Shown here one piece after another: positions 17,053 through 26,362 of a stretch of 64,000 nt of DNA. Both the position numbers and the translations under genes were made by a program. The notes below the pieces were generated by a model. It did no database searches. It saw only the letters and a program-made list of their open reading frames with translations, and had not been told where the DNA came from. The stretch is from NCBI GenBank assembly GCA_017305935.1, contig JAFKJU010000015.1, forward strand, positions 124,001 through 188,000, written 5' to 3'. The stretch is from Hyphomicrobiales bacterium. GTDB taxonomy: Bacteria; Pseudomonadota; Alphaproteobacteria; Rhizobiales; Rhizobiaceae. Every line of letters begins with the position of its first letter. Position 1 is the first letter of the stretch.

Positions 17053-17409
17053 ATGACCGAAACGCCCGCCTATGCCATTGTCGTCTGCAGCCGCTGCCAC
17101 GCGGGCGCCGCTGCGCCCGACCTTGTCGCCCGTCTTGCGCACCATACGGCCGCCGGCGGTTTTCGCGTCGACGCCGTGGCCTGCCTTGCGGGTTGCGGGC
17201 GGCCGCTCGCCGTCGCCTTCACGGCCCCCGCCAAGGCGTCGTTCCTCTTCGGCGACATCGATCCGGCCCGCGACGTGGAGGCCCTGCTCGCCTTCGGCCG
17301 CCAGTACCGCGAGCTTGCAGACGGCTGGTGCAACGAGGGTCAACGGCCGGCCGGCCTGCGCGGCAAGACGCTTGCCCGCATCCCGCATATCGGGGGACTC
17401 GCCGGATGA
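17053..17409 (+). CDS. DUF1636 family (Cys-rich metal-binding-like) protein
   Basis: A 118-residue protein with paired cysteines, CSRCHAG near the N-terminus and CLAGCGRP in the middle, resembling thioredoxin-like ferredoxin (2Fe-2S or metal-binding) folds. This DUF1636 family is often found beside cobalamin or metal genes, and its role is unknown. It is the first gene after the B12 riboswitch, with AAGGATG upstream of the ATG. Its stop overlaps the next start (ATGA), so it belongs to the corrinoid uptake operon. Confidence 0.75.
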   Translation: MTETPAYAIVVCSRCHAGAAAPDLVARLAHHTAAGGFRVDAVACLAGCGRPLAVAFTAPAKASFLFGDIDPARDVEALLAFGRQYRELADGWCNEGQRPAGLRGKTLARIPHIGGLAG

Positions 17410-18203
17410 GCCGCAGCATCCTTTCCGGCCAGGGGCTCGTCTATGAGACCCGCTCCGGCGACCGGCTTCTCGATCATGTCTCGCTCGACGCCGAACCGGG
17501 CGACCGCCTTGCCATCATCGGGCCGAACGGCGCCGGAAAGACCACGCTGCTGCGCCTGCTGGCCGGCACGCTGCAACCGACCGCCGGCACGGTGCATCTC
17601 TTCGGCGCGTCGCTGGCGGCGATGCGGCCCGTCGAGCGCGCACGCCTCGTCGCCATGGTCGGCCAGACGGACCAGCCGGACCGGCGCATCTGCGTGCGTG
17701 ACTACGTGGCGCTCGGCCGCATTCCCCACATGGCGCGCCGGCCGGGCGCGGCGGACGCCGCGATCATCCTGAACGCGCTCGAGCGGACGGAACTGCAATC
17801 CCTCACCGGGCGGGAGATGGGTTCGCTTTCGGGCGGCGAGCGTCAGCGGGCGCAGATCGCCCGGGCGCTTGCCCAGGAACCCCGCATCCTCTTCCTCGAC
17901 GAACCGACCAACCATCTCGATCCCCGCGCCCGCGGCGCGCTTCTCGCGCTGGTGGCCGATCTCGGCCTCACCATCGTCGCGGTCCTGCACGACCTTCATC
18001 TCGTCCCCGGCTTCGCCACGCGGATCGCCGTGCTGAGGCAGGGCGCGCTCGTCGCCTGCGGGCCGGCGGAGGAAACGCTCGACCGGCATGTCGTGCGCGA
18101 CGTCTTCGGCATCGACCTCCTGCGCGTGCCCCATCCGCACGAGGACCGCCAGCTTACCGTCTTCGATATCCCCTTCACCCGCAGCACCGGAGCCTCTCCA
18201 TGA
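17406..18203 (+). CDS. Corrinoid/siderophore-type ABC transporter ATP-binding protein (BtuD/FecE-like)
   Basis: A 265-residue ABC ATPase of the FecE/BtuD/FhuC branch. Walker A is GPNGAGKTT, the signature LSGGERQR, Walker B ILFLDEPTNHLD, and the H-loop is VLHDLH. It overlaps the DUF1636 gene by 4 bases and the binding-protein gene by 4 bases, indicating tight coupling. The upstream B12 riboswitch makes cobalamin or a precursor the likely cargo. Confidence 0.88.
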   Translation: MSRSILSGQGLVYETRSGDRLLDHVSLDAEPGDRLAIIGPNGAGKTTLLRLLAGTLQPTAGTVHLFGASLAAMRPVERARLVAMVGQTDQPDRRICVRDYVALGRIPHMARRPGAADAAIILNALERTELQSLTGREMGSLSGGERQRAQIARALAQEPRILFLDEPTNHLDPRARGALLALVADLGLTIVAVLHDLHLVPGFATRIAVLRQGALVACGPAEETLDRHVVRDVFGIDLLRVPHPHEDRQLTVFDIPFTRSTGASP

Positions 18204-19147
18204 AACGCCTGATCCTCGCTTCCCTTCTGTCGCTGGCGGCCTCCGCCGCCTTGGCCTTTCCCGTCACGGTCGACAGTTGCGGCACGCCGCTGACCTTCGA
18301 CGCCGCGCCGAAGCGGGCGGTGATCCACGATATCAACATGGCCAAGATGGCCTTCGCCCTCGGCCTCCAGCCCTCGATCGTCGGCGTCACCGGCATCACC
18401 GGCTGGTACAAGACCGACGACGCCTTCAAGAAGGAGCAGGGCTCGATCCCCGAGCTTGCACCCAAATATCCGACGATGGAAAACCTCGTCGCCGCCGATC
18501 CCGACTTCTTCTTCGCGGGCTGGTATTACGGCATGAAGCCCGGCGGCGAGGTGACGCCCGACACGCTCGCCCCGCACGGCATCAAGACGCTGGTCCTCAC
18601 CGAAAGCTGCGTCCACCTGCAAAAGGACCGTCCGGCGGCCTCGATGGACCTGCTCTACGGCGACACGGAAAAGCTCGGCAAGATCTTCGGCAAGGAGGCC
18701 GAGGCGAAGGCGCTTGTCGAAGGCTGGAAGGCACAGCTCGCCGATATCGAGAAGAAGGTGGGCGACAGGAGCGGTACCCGCGTCTTCCTCTACGATTCCG
18801 GGGACGACAAGCCGTTCACCGCAGGCAAATACGCCATCACCACGGCGATGATCACGGCGGCCGGCGGCAAGAACATCATGGACGACATGGAGACGAGCTG
18901 GGGCAATACGGACTGGGAGACCGTCGCCGCCCGCAATCCCCAGTTCCTCGTCCTGCTCGACTATCAGGACGGCGGCGGCTATGCAAAGCTTCTCGATTTC
19001 CTGAAGGCGCACCCCGCCATGAAGGAGACGGACGCCGTGAAGAACGAGCGCTTCGTGGCGCTGCGCTATGAAGAGCTGACGCCCGGCCCCGACAATATCA
19101 CGGCGATCGACAAGATCGCTAGGGCGCTCCACCCGGAAGCCTTCTGA
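18200..19147 (+). CDS. ABC transporter substrate-binding protein (BtuF-like)
   Basis: A 315-residue periplasmic protein of the TroA/BtuF fold. The signal peptide MKRLILASLLSLAASAALAF ends in an ALA-type site. The mature part shows the family's N-terminal VTVDSCGTPLTFDAAPKRAV and central lobes joined by one long helix. It starts within the ATPase stop (ATGA overlap). By context it binds a corrinoid such as cobalamin, cobinamide or a related factor. Confidence 0.85.
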   Translation: MKRLILASLLSLAASAALAFPVTVDSCGTPLTFDAAPKRAVIHDINMAKMAFALGLQPSIVGVTGITGWYKTDDAFKKEQGSIPELAPKYPTMENLVAADPDFFFAGWYYGMKPGGEVTPDTLAPHGIKTLVLTESCVHLQKDRPAASMDLLYGDTEKLGKIFGKEAEAKALVEGWKAQLADIEKKVGDRSGTRVFLYDSGDDKPFTAGKYAITTAMITAAGGKNIMDDMETSWGNTDWETVAARNPQFLVLLDYQDGGGYAKLLDFLKAHPAMKETDAVKNERFVALRYEELTPGPDNITAIDKIARALHPEAF

Positions 19148-19149
19148 TC

Positions 19150-20157
19150 GTGCCTGGTCGTTTCGGCATCGGCGTCGCGGTGGCTCTTCTCGCCGTCGCG
19201 GCGCTGGCTTCGGCCTCCGTCGTCTATGGGTCGACCGTCATCCCGTTTGCCGATGTCATCGCATCGCTCGCCCGGGCGCTGGGGCTCGCGCCCGGCTCTG
19301 CCGGGCCGATCGACCGGATCGTCGTCGACCTGCGCCTGCCGCGGGCGATCCTCGCCATCGCGGTCGGCGCCGGGCTCGGCGTCATCGGTCTCCTGCTCCA
19401 GACCGTCACCCGCAACGATCTCGCCGACCCCTTCCTCTTCGGTCTCTCGGCCGGGGCGGCGGCGGGCGCGGTCGCGGTCATCACGCGGGTCGGCGACCGC
19501 ATCGGCATCTTCACCCTGCCGCTCGCCGCCTTCGTCGGCGGCATGTGCGCGACCGCCGTCGTGCTGATCCTCATCCGCCGCACCCAGGGCTACGGGCCGG
19601 AGCGGCTGATCCTCGCGGGCCTTGCCGTCTCCTTTCTCTTCACGGCGCTCACCAATTACCTCGTTTTTTCCGGCGATCAGCGCGCCGCCCATTCCGTTCT
19701 GTTCTGGACGATGGGCGGGCTGGGGCTGGCAAGCTGGCGCAATATCGGCATCGGCATCGCGGGCGCGGCCCTGGTGCTCTGCTACGCGCTCGTCCGCCAC
19801 CGCCAGCTCGACGCGCTGCTCGGCGGCGAGGAAACGGCGGAAAGCCTCGGCGTCCCGGTCGTGCGCCTGCGCACCGCGACCTTCCTCGTCGCCAGCTTTT
19901 CGACGGCGCTCCTCGTTTCCATCGCCGGCGTCATCGGTTTCATCGGCCTCATGATCCCGCATGTCGCCCGGCCCCTCGCCGGCCCGCTGCACGGCCGTCT
20001 CGCGCTCACCTGCGCACTCTTCGGCGCAGCGCTTCTGCTCGGCAGCGACCTGATCGCGCGGACCCTGCTGCCGCCCCAGGAACTGCCGGTCGGCGTGGTG
20101 ACCAGTTCGATCGGCGCCCTGTTCGTGGTGACCACGTTGCTGAGGCAGAAATCATAG
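19150..20157 (+). CDS. FecCD-family ABC transporter permease (BtuC-like)
   Basis: A 335-residue inner-membrane permease with about ten membrane helices. FecCD hallmarks are visible: DLRLPRAILAIAVGAGLGVI, NDLADPFLFGLSAGAAAGAV, and the ATPase-contact loop GFIGLMIPHVARPLAGPLHG. It starts with GTG two bases after the binding-protein stop and completes the riboswitch operon DUF1636-ATPase-binding protein-permease. Confidence 0.88.
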   Translation: MPGRFGIGVAVALLAVAALASASVVYGSTVIPFADVIASLARALGLAPGSAGPIDRIVVDLRLPRAILAIAVGAGLGVIGLLLQTVTRNDLADPFLFGLSAGAAAGAVAVITRVGDRIGIFTLPLAAFVGGMCATAVVLILIRRTQGYGPERLILAGLAVSFLFTALTNYLVFSGDQRAAHSVLFWTMGGLGLASWRNIGIGIAGAALVLCYALVRHRQLDALLGGEETAESLGVPVVRLRTATFLVASFSTALLVSIAGVIGFIGLMIPHVARPLAGPLHGRLALTCALFGAALLLGSDLIARTLLPPQELPVGVVTSSIGALFVVTTLLRQKS

Positions 20158-20693
20158 CTGCGGGCCATCGCGGCAAAGATCGGCCTCGGCTCGTATGCTC
20201 ACGCTCAAGAGCACCAAAGTTCGAACACGATCCTGCCATTCAAGCAGGCCGATCTGTTGTGGCGGCGTGTTTCTGTATCTGCTGAACGACATGTCTCACG
20301 GCCGGGAGCTTTCGCGCAATCGAAAAACCGCCGCAATTTGTCTTCGGTCCTGTGGCTGATGCGGCAGCGGGTTTCCGCCATCATAAGCTCACGGTGAGCT
20401 CGATTGCCATGTGTCCTGCCGGAAGTTTCCACGCACGCGTCTGCCATGGCCGATCCTTTTCCTGCCCTTGACAGTCGATAGCCGGCGGCTCTCGCATTGT
20501 CGTGCAAGCGAAAAGCGGCCGCGTCCAATGGGTGCATGCGGCAAACTGGAATATGACCGCCGGTCAGTCAACGACCGAACCGCTTCTTCGGCAATGGAGT
20601 TCTTCCGGGAATTGTCCCGCCGCCGCCTGAGCTTCACTTTTCCGGCTTCTTTTCCGACCGCGCCATGCGGTGCACCCTCGTCGTCCGACCGGA
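20158..20693. other. Gene-free interval (536 bp)
   Basis: No reading frame here looks like a protein on either strand. The only structure I see is the short inverted repeat AGCTCAC-G-GTGAGCT at 20386-20400, with no T-run beside it. It separates the corrinoid operon from the convergent ABC operon. Confidence 0.5.
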
Positions 20694-22373
20694 TTATTCC
20701 CTGATCAGGCTACTCCGGCGCAAGAGGCTCAGAAACAGCAGCGGCAGGAGTGTCGTCAGGAAGATGGTGACGAAGGCCATGGCCATGCCGAGACCCACCG
20801 AACCCTGTTCGAACTGACGCCAGATGAAGGTGGCGATGGTCTGCATGCCGACCGGCGCGACCACGACGGACGCGACGAGCTCGCGCGAGGCGAGCGCGAA
20901 GACGAGCAGCATTGCCGAGGCAAGGCTCGGGAAGACCAGCGGGATCAGGATGCGCCGGAAGGCGACGGCGCCGGTGGCGCCGAAGACGCGGGCGGCCGCC
21001 TCGAGATTGTCGCCGATCTGCACGAAGGCGGCCGTGGCATAGCGCGCGGTGTGAGGCACGAGAATGCAGCAATAGGCGAGCAGCAGGATGAAACCCGTAT
21101 TATAGGGCGTGAAGGGCAGGCCCGGCATGTTCCAGGCAAGGATCAGTCCGACGGCGACGACGATGCCGGGCAGCGCATTGGGCAGCACCGTCATGATGTC
21201 GATGAGCGCCCGGCCGCGCATGCGCGTCTTGACCACGACATAGGCCGACACGATCCCGATCAGGCCCGTCAGCAGCGCGGTCGCGACGCCGAGCGTCAGG
21301 CTGTTGGCGAGTGCGCCCAGCGCACCGGCGGAATTGCCGAAGACGGCGGCGAAATTGTCGAGCGTCAGATTACCGGGGGAAAGCCCGCCGGAAATCGTTC
21401 GCGACAAAGCGGTGGCGAGAATCGCCAGCATGGGAACGCCCGTCGACAGGAAAGCGATCGCGCCAAAGAGGGCTAGCACCGGCAACTTGAGATAGCCGAG
21501 CGGGCGCTTGTCGGCATTCTGCGGCTTGCCGTTCACGGTCTGGTAGGAACGGCGCGCCAGGATCCAGCGCTGCAGGAGGAAGGCCGCCAGCGACAGGGCG
21601 ACCAGCAGCAGCGACAGCGTGGCCGCTCCCGGCAGATCGATCGGCCAGTCGCCGACGCGCGTATCGATGCCAGTGACGAGGACGTCGAAGCCGGCGCGGC
21701 GGCCGAGCGCCGCGGGCGTGCCGTATTCCTCGATCGCGGCGGCGAAGACGAGCAGCAGGCTCGCGGCCAGCCCCGGCGCAGACAGCGGCAGCGTGATGCG
21801 CCGGAAGGCCCGGGCCGGCGTTGCGCCGAAGACCCGGCCGACATCCGCATAGCGCGCGCCGACCGCCTCCACGGTCCGCGACACGGCAAAATAGACGACC
21901 GGGAAGGTGTTGAAGGTCATGACCAGCGTCATGCCGAGCAGCGAGAAGAGAACGGACGCCAGGTTGAAGCCGAAAAGCTGCTCGAGATAGCCACGCGGCT
22001 GCAGGGTCATGATCCAGCCGAGCGTGGCGATATAGGGCGGGATCATGAAAGGCACGAGCAGCAGCACGTCCCAGACCGGCGCGAGGGGAACGCGGTAGAG
22101 CGCCCGGGCGACGCCGAGCGGGATCGCCAGAAGCGAAGAGGCGATCACCACGCAGGTTCCCAAAAGCACGGTGTTGCCGGTCATGCGCAGGAGTCGCGCA
22201 TCTGCGAGCGTCGTCCCCATAAGCGAGAAGGGCTTCGCGAAGGAGCCCGTTCCGATCTCGGGAAAAATCGCCTGACAGAGGATCGCGACGAAGGGCACGG
22301 CGACGACGACGACGAGACCACCCAAGGCGAACCAGGCCGCTGGCGCGACGCCGCCGATATCCTTCGCATTCAT
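20694..22373 (-). CDS. Double-length ABC transporter permease (FbpB/AfuB/phosphonate type)
   Basis: A 559-residue fused permease with two BPD_transp_1 halves, each about six membrane helices. EAA-type loops appear as ADVGRVFGATPARAFRRITL in the first half and LEAAARVFGATGAVAFRRIL in the second. Such fused permeases serve ferric iron (FbpB), hexose phosphate (AfuB) and 2-aminoethylphosphonate systems. It is the last gene of an operon ATPase-binding protein-permease whose promoter has a Pho box, favouring a phosphorus compound. Start at 22373 lies 10 bases after the binding-protein stop. Confidence 0.85.
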   Translation of the reverse strand: MNAKDIGGVAPAAWFALGGLVVVVAVPFVAILCQAIFPEIGTGSFAKPFSLMGTTLADARLLRMTGNTVLLGTCVVIASSLLAIPLGVARALYRVPLAPVWDVLLLVPFMIPPYIATLGWIMTLQPRGYLEQLFGFNLASVLFSLLGMTLVMTFNTFPVVYFAVSRTVEAVGARYADVGRVFGATPARAFRRITLPLSAPGLAASLLLVFAAAIEEYGTPAALGRRAGFDVLVTGIDTRVGDWPIDLPGAATLSLLLVALSLAAFLLQRWILARRSYQTVNGKPQNADKRPLGYLKLPVLALFGAIAFLSTGVPMLAILATALSRTISGGLSPGNLTLDNFAAVFGNSAGALGALANSLTLGVATALLTGLIGIVSAYVVVKTRMRGRALIDIMTVLPNALPGIVVAVGLILAWNMPGLPFTPYNTGFILLLAYCCILVPHTARYATAAFVQIGDNLEAAARVFGATGAVAFRRILIPLVFPSLASAMLLVFALASRELVASVVVAPVGMQTIATFIWRQFEQGSVGLGMAMAFVTIFLTTLLPLLFLSLLRRSSLIRE

Positions 22374-22383
22374 ACGATCACAC

Positions 22384-23343
22384 TCAGTTGGCGCCGAAGA
22401 TGTCGAAAACCTGCTGCAAGATCTCCTTGCGCTTGCCCTGAACGGCGGCCGCATCGTAGTTCAGCAGCTTCAGGTCGGCGATGAGCGGACGGTCGGCCGG
22501 AACATCGCTGCGGGCCGGCATCAGGAAGGTCTTGGCGACGAGTGCCTGGCCGGCGTCGGACAAAATGTAGTCGACGAACTTCTTCGCCTCGTCCTGGTTT
22601 TTCGACCAGTTGAGGATCATGACCGGACGCGGCGCGATGACCGTGCCCGATTGCGGGAAGATCACGTCGATGCTTTCGCCCTTGGCCTTGTTGCCGAAGG
22701 TGATGTAGTCGACGGCGCCGAAGACGGCGGCCTTGGCGCCCTGCAGCACCGGGTTCAGCGCTTCGGCATTGGCGCCGGCGATGACCGCGCCGTTTGCCTT
22801 CAGGTCCTTGAAGAGCCTGTAATCGTCCTGGCCGGCCAGCGCTGCGGTCAGTTCGAAGGACGAGCCGGACTGCGCCGGATCGGGAATGTTGACGAGGTCC
22901 TTGAATTCCGGCTTGGTGAGGTCGCTCCACTCGGCCGGCTTCGGCGTGCCGCTTTTGGTGTTCCAGGCGATGCCGAGCGCGGAGACGCCCTGCGCGACGG
23001 CGGTGTCGTTCTTCAGGAAGGCCGGGACTTTCTCGGCATTCGGGCTGGCATAGGGCACCAGCCAGCCGCGCTTTGCAAAATCGGTCGCCGTATCCCAGGA
23101 GGCGGAGATGAGGACATCGACCACCGGATTGGCGGCTTCCGCCTCGATGCGGGCCATGACCTTGCCGGTCGTGGCCTGGAAGACGTTCACCTTGACGCCG
23201 GTCTCGGCGGTGAAGCCCTCGGCGAGCTTGTCGATGAGGCTCTGCGGGCCGGCGGTGTAGACGGTGATGTCGGCATGGGCGACGCCAGCCAGAAGCAGCG
23301 TCGATACGGCGCCGGCGACCAGCCCCTTGATCGATTTCAACAT
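22384..23343 (-). CDS. ABC transporter substrate-binding protein (FbpA/AfuA/phosphonate superfamily)
   Basis: A 319-residue periplasmic protein. Signal peptide about residues 1-24, ending VAHAD. The mature N-terminus ITVYTAGPQSLIDKLAEGF and the block FQATTGKVMARIEAEAANPV match the iron/organophosphate-binding superfamily. I do not see the paired-tyrosine iron motif typical of FbpA near its C-terminus (YNYD only). Together with the Pho box this makes a phosphonate or organophosphate cargo more likely than iron. It overlaps the ATPase stop by 7 bases. Confidence 0.82.
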   Translation of the reverse strand: MLKSIKGLVAGAVSTLLLAGVAHADITVYTAGPQSLIDKLAEGFTAETGVKVNVFQATTGKVMARIEAEAANPVVDVLISASWDTATDFAKRGWLVPYASPNAEKVPAFLKNDTAVAQGVSALGIAWNTKSGTPKPAEWSDLTKPEFKDLVNIPDPAQSGSSFELTAALAGQDDYRLFKDLKANGAVIAGANAEALNPVLQGAKAAVFGAVDYITFGNKAKGESIDVIFPQSGTVIAPRPVMILNWSKNQDEAKKFVDYILSDAGQALVAKTFLMPARSDVPADRPLIADLKLLNYDAAAVQGKRKEILQQVFDIFGAN

Positions 23344-24455
23344 GTCACAACCTTCTTTTCTTGCGCATTATGGCTTTCCTCCCCGAACCAGCGGATCCGG
23401 CCGGGGTCTATGGAAAGCCCGATCTGTTCACCGGGGCGCAGCCGCACGGCGCTGAGAAGCTGCAGCTCGACATCCGGCGAGCCGGCGAGCACCACCGTCG
23501 CCAGATGGCCGTCGCCGCGGAACTGGGAGCGCACGACCCTGGCCGGAAGCGTCTTGTGGGACGGTGCGCCGAGCGAGACGGCGGCAAGCGGCAGCAGGAC
23601 CTGCGCCTCGGGGCCGCGCGATGGCGCGACCTCCTGCGCCACCGCCTGGTCGCTGCCGGCGAGAAACCAGGTGCCGCCGCGCCAGGAAAGCCGCGCCGTT
23701 CCGCCGAGCCGCAGGAAATCGGCCACCTCGGCGCTCGCCGGGCGTGCGACCAGATCGTCCGGCGCTGCGAGCTGGGCAATTTCGCCGGCGCGCATGACGG
23801 CGACCTCGTCGGCAAGGGTCAACGCCTCCGCATGGTCGTGGGTGACGTAGATGGCGGTGAGCCGGAGCTCGGAAATCAGGCCGGCAAGCTCGCCCACCAT
23901 GTTTTCGCGCAGCTCGCGATCGAGATTGGACAGCGGCTCGTCGAAGAGGATGAGCTGCGGCTCGGCGACAATGGCCCGGGCAATGGCGACGCGCTGCTGC
24001 TGGCCGCCGGAGAGGTCGCTCGGGCGCCGGCCGGCATAGGCTTCGAGGCCGACGCGCGTGAGGGCGCGCATCGTGCGCGCCTCGCGCTCCGCCCGGGCGA
24101 TACCCCGCATTTCGAGCGGAAAGGCGACATTGCCACCCACCGTAAGATGCGGCCAGAGCGCGTAATCCTGGAAGACCATGCCGAGATTGCGCCGTTCCGG
24201 CGGTGCGAAGAAGCCGGTCTTCGCATCAGCGACCGGCTGGCCGGCGATCCTCACCGTGCCGCGGTTTGGCTGGAGAAGTCCGGCGACGAGCCTGAGAAGC
24301 GTGGTCTTGCCGCAACCCGAGGGGCCGAGCAGCGCAAGCGTCCTGCCCCTCGACAGCGAAAGGTCGATGCCCTTGAGGACGATCGTGTCGCCGTAATGCA
24401 GCGCCAGGTCATGGGCGGATACCGCATCGGCATCCTGATCGGTTTTCTTGGACAT
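23337..24455 (-). CDS. ABC transporter ATP-binding protein (FbpC/PotA-like, TOBE domain)
   Basis: A 372-residue ATPase with C-terminal TOBE-like extension. Walker A is GPSGCGKTT, the Q-loop is in [11 protein letters not shown], the signature LSGGQQQR, Walker [13 protein letters not shown] and the H-loop YVTHDH. It is the first gene of the three-gene operon. Start MSKKTDQD at 24455 is preferred; MPMSKK at 24461 is possible. The Pho box ends 47 bases upstream. Confidence 0.88.
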   Translation of the reverse strand: MSKKTDQDADAVSAHDLALHYGDTIVLKGIDLSLSRGRTLALLGPSGCGKTTLLRLVAGLLQPNRGTVRIAGQPVADAKTGFFAPPERRNLGMVFQDYALWPHLTVGGNVAFPLEMRGIARAEREARTMRALTRVGLEAYAGRRPSDLSGGQQQRVAIARAIVAEPQLILFDEPLSNLDRELRENMVGELAGLISELRLTAIYVTHDHAEALTLADEVAVMRAGEIAQLAAPDDLVARPASAEVADFLRLGGTARLSWRGGTWFLAGSDQAVAQEVAPSRGPEAQVLLPLAAVSLGAPSHKTLPARVVRSQFRGDGHLATVVLAGSPDVELQLLSAVRLRPGEQIGLSIDPGRIRWFGEESHNAQEKKVVTC

Positions 24456-24501
24456 CGGCAAAGGCTTCTTGCAACAGTTGCCGGTGCAATATTCGCCTTG
24501 G

Positions 24502-24519
24502 ATGACAGTTGGATGACGG
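24502..24519 (-). promoter_or_regulatory. Pho box upstream of the ABC operon
   Basis: Read on the minus strand the site is CCGTCAT-CCAA-CTGTCAT, i.e. two (C)NGTCAT repeats with the exact 11-base period of a PhoB site; only one base departs from the CTGTCAT repeats. It lies 47 bases upstream of the ATPase start, a normal place for PhoB-activated promoters. Confidence 0.72.
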
Positions 24520-24593
24520 TTTCAGGCCCGGGAAGTCGGTGCGGTTCTCCGGAGCCTGGCGGAACGGACGATGCCGTCGACCGTCGCGCTCTC

Positions 24594-24899
24594 TCAGGCC
24601 TTTGCCCGTTTGCGCTTCTTGACCAGCGCTTTATCGGCACTTGGCTCACCGACAGCTTCGAGATCGTTCTCGGTCACCGGATCGAGGCGGTGCCTGATGG
24701 CCAACGCATAGACCACCTGCAGGATCTGGGCATCCTTCACATCGGGATCACTCAAGGCAAGCAGCGAAGCCTTCACGATCTTCTTGCTGCTGGCCTTCGG
24801 ACATTCCGCAAGAACATGGCGGTAAAGCGCCTCGTCCACCAACCCCCGCTCCGCACCCGTGATGAGAGCCTCGTAGATCCTGTCAATTTTTCCCGTCAT
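24594..24899 (-). CDS. Hypothetical protein (101 aa)
   Basis: A 101-residue protein, mostly helical, starting MTGKIDRIYEALITGAERGL and containing DEALYRHVLAECPKASSKKI. The C-terminus is strongly basic (KALVKKRKRAKA). I do not recognise a named family. The start at 24899 is supported by GGAG upstream; longer reading back to 24998 lacks a site. It lies between two divergent phosphonate/iron-type ABC operons but 138 bases from the nearest, so it is probably independent. Confidence 0.6.
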   Translation of the reverse strand: MTGKIDRIYEALITGAERGLVDEALYRHVLAECPKASSKKIVKASLLALSDPDVKDAQILQVVYALAIRHRLDPVTENDLEAVGEPSADKALVKKRKRAKA

Positions 24900-25151
24900 T
24901 CCGGAACACTCCAAAATCAAAGCCGACTTGAAACAGGTCGCCAATTCCGGTGTCACAATCAAGAATGCGACACTGCGCAACGGCTGAAATCTGATCAATA
25001 AAGCGACAGGAAGCGGGCGCGGCCTCGTCGACGAACCGTCTGTGCGAAAAAATTCATCGCGTCTGTTTGCTTCCGTTCCGGCACATCAAGGCGCCAAGCC
25101 AGCGTCAATCGCGCCGGGCCAAGCGCGTAACCATGACCGCAACATACGGGG

Positions 25152-25173
25152 CAACGTCATAAAACTGAATCAT
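25152..25173 (+). promoter_or_regulatory. Weak Pho-box-like sequence
   Basis: ACGTCATAAAACTGAATCAT resembles one Pho-box repeat and spacer (GTCATAAAACTG) but the second repeat is disrupted. It lies about 75 bases upstream of the second ABC operon. I list it because the divergent operon carries a better site. The rest of 24900-25248 holds nothing I can support. Confidence 0.25.
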
Positions 25174-25248
25174 GCTGCCGATATTGCGCATCCCAAGACA
25201 ACGGAACGCCGTCCGGGCGCTCCGCAGACGAGGACGAGGGCCGCTTCG

Positions 25249-26325
25249 ATGGCTTCGATTTCCCTTGAGCGCGTCTCCAAGGCCTATGACCGCAAGCAGG
25301 TATTGGACGACGTATCGCTGGATGTGGCGGAGGGTGAATTCGTCGCGATCCTCGGTCCCTCGGGTTGCGGCAAGACCACCATGCTGCGGTTGATCGCGGG
25401 CTTCGAGCAGATCGACGCCGGGGCCATCCGCTTCGGACGCGATGTCATTGCCGCGCCCGGCAGGAGCGTTCCGCCCGAAAAGCGCAATGTCGGCATCGTT
25501 TTCCAGAATTATGCCCTCTGGCCGCATATGAGCGTGGCCGAGAATGTCGGCTATGCGCTCAAGGTCGCCGGCGTATCGTCCGAGATGCGGCGTCGGCGCA
25601 GCGTCGAGGCGCTTGCCACCGTCGACATGGACAGGCTGGCTGATCGTTCGCCGGCCGACCTGTCCGGCGGCCAGCGCCAGCGCGTGGCGCTGGCCCGCTG
25701 CCTGGCCGCCGCGCCCTCCGTGATGCTTCTCGACGAGCCGCTCGCCAATCTCGACGTGCACCTGCGCGCCTCGATGGAGCGGGAATTCTCCGAATTCCAC
25801 CGGCGCACCGGCGCGACCATGATCTACATCACGCACGACCAGTCCGAAGCCATGGCGCTCGCCGACCGCATTGCCGTCATGGATGCGGGCCGGATCGTCC
25901 AGTTCGCCACGCCGCGCGATCTCTACCGCGAGCCCGAGAGCGAGATGGTCGCGCGCTTCATCGGCAACGGGCTGGTCCTGCCGGTCAGCGATCTGCGGGA
26001 GGATACCCGTTCGGGCCGTGTCGAGGTCGATGTCTTCGGCCGGCGCCACACGGTGCGGGCACGATACGGCCAGCCCGCCGCAGCGGCCGCGCGTCTCAGC
26101 GTCCATCCGGACGATCTGCTGCTCGCCGGCGACGAGACTTCCGGCTTCGATGCCGAGGTCGAGTGCATCATCTATCGCGGCAGCCATGTCGAAGTGCATT
26201 TCCACCCGCGCCGCGCACCGGATCTTTCTCTGAGCCTGCACGCACCGCATGACCGGGTGTTCGAGCCCGGTGCGCTCATTTCCGTCCGCGTCGGCGACGG
26301 CTGGGTTCTTCCCGGCGCTGCCTGA
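25249..26325 (+). CDS. ABC transporter ATP-binding protein (FbpC/PotA-like)
   Basis: A 358-residue ATPase with C-terminal TOBE domain. Walker A is GPSGCGKTT, the Q-loop is in IVFQNYALWPH, the signature LSGGQRQR, Walker B VMLLDEPLANLD and the H-loop YITHDQ. It is a paralogue of the ATPase at 23337-24455. Start at 25249 (MASISLERV) gives normal length; the frame is open further upstream without a good start. First gene of an operon continuing through a binding protein, fused permease, MBL protein and phosphatase. Confidence 0.88.
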   Translation: MASISLERVSKAYDRKQVLDDVSLDVAEGEFVAILGPSGCGKTTMLRLIAGFEQIDAGAIRFGRDVIAAPGRSVPPEKRNVGIVFQNYALWPHMSVAENVGYALKVAGVSSEMRRRRSVEALATVDMDRLADRSPADLSGGQRQRVALARCLAAAPSVMLLDEPLANLDVHLRASMEREFSEFHRRTGATMIYITHDQSEAMALADRIAVMDAGRIVQFATPRDLYREPESEMVARFIGNGLVLPVSDLREDTRSGRVEVDVFGRRHTVRARYGQPAAAAARLSVHPDDLLLAGDETSGFDAEVECIIYRGSHVEVHFHPRRAPDLSLSLHAPHDRVFEPGALISVRVGDGWVLPGAA

Positions 26326-26362
26326 GCTTTCCCTTCCTCCCCCGCAAGCAAGAGGTTCTTCC

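Noticed and set aside
20386-20400. Inverted repeat AGCTCAC-G-GTGAGCT as a terminator
   Set aside because: A 7-bp stem with a 1-base centre cannot form a stable hairpin, and no T-run follows.
20205-20704. Short frames in the 20.2-20.7 kb gap
   Set aside because: No domain, no ribosome site, and overlapping frames on both strands of similar quality; treated as intergenic.
20694-24455. Plain ferric-iron (FbpABC) assignment
   Set aside because: No visible iron-type C-terminal double tyrosine motif in the binding protein and a Pho box upstream; iron cannot be excluded but is not preferred.
25152-25173. Pho box for the second ABC operon
   Set aside because: The second repeat is broken; listed only as a weak site, not as evidence for control.
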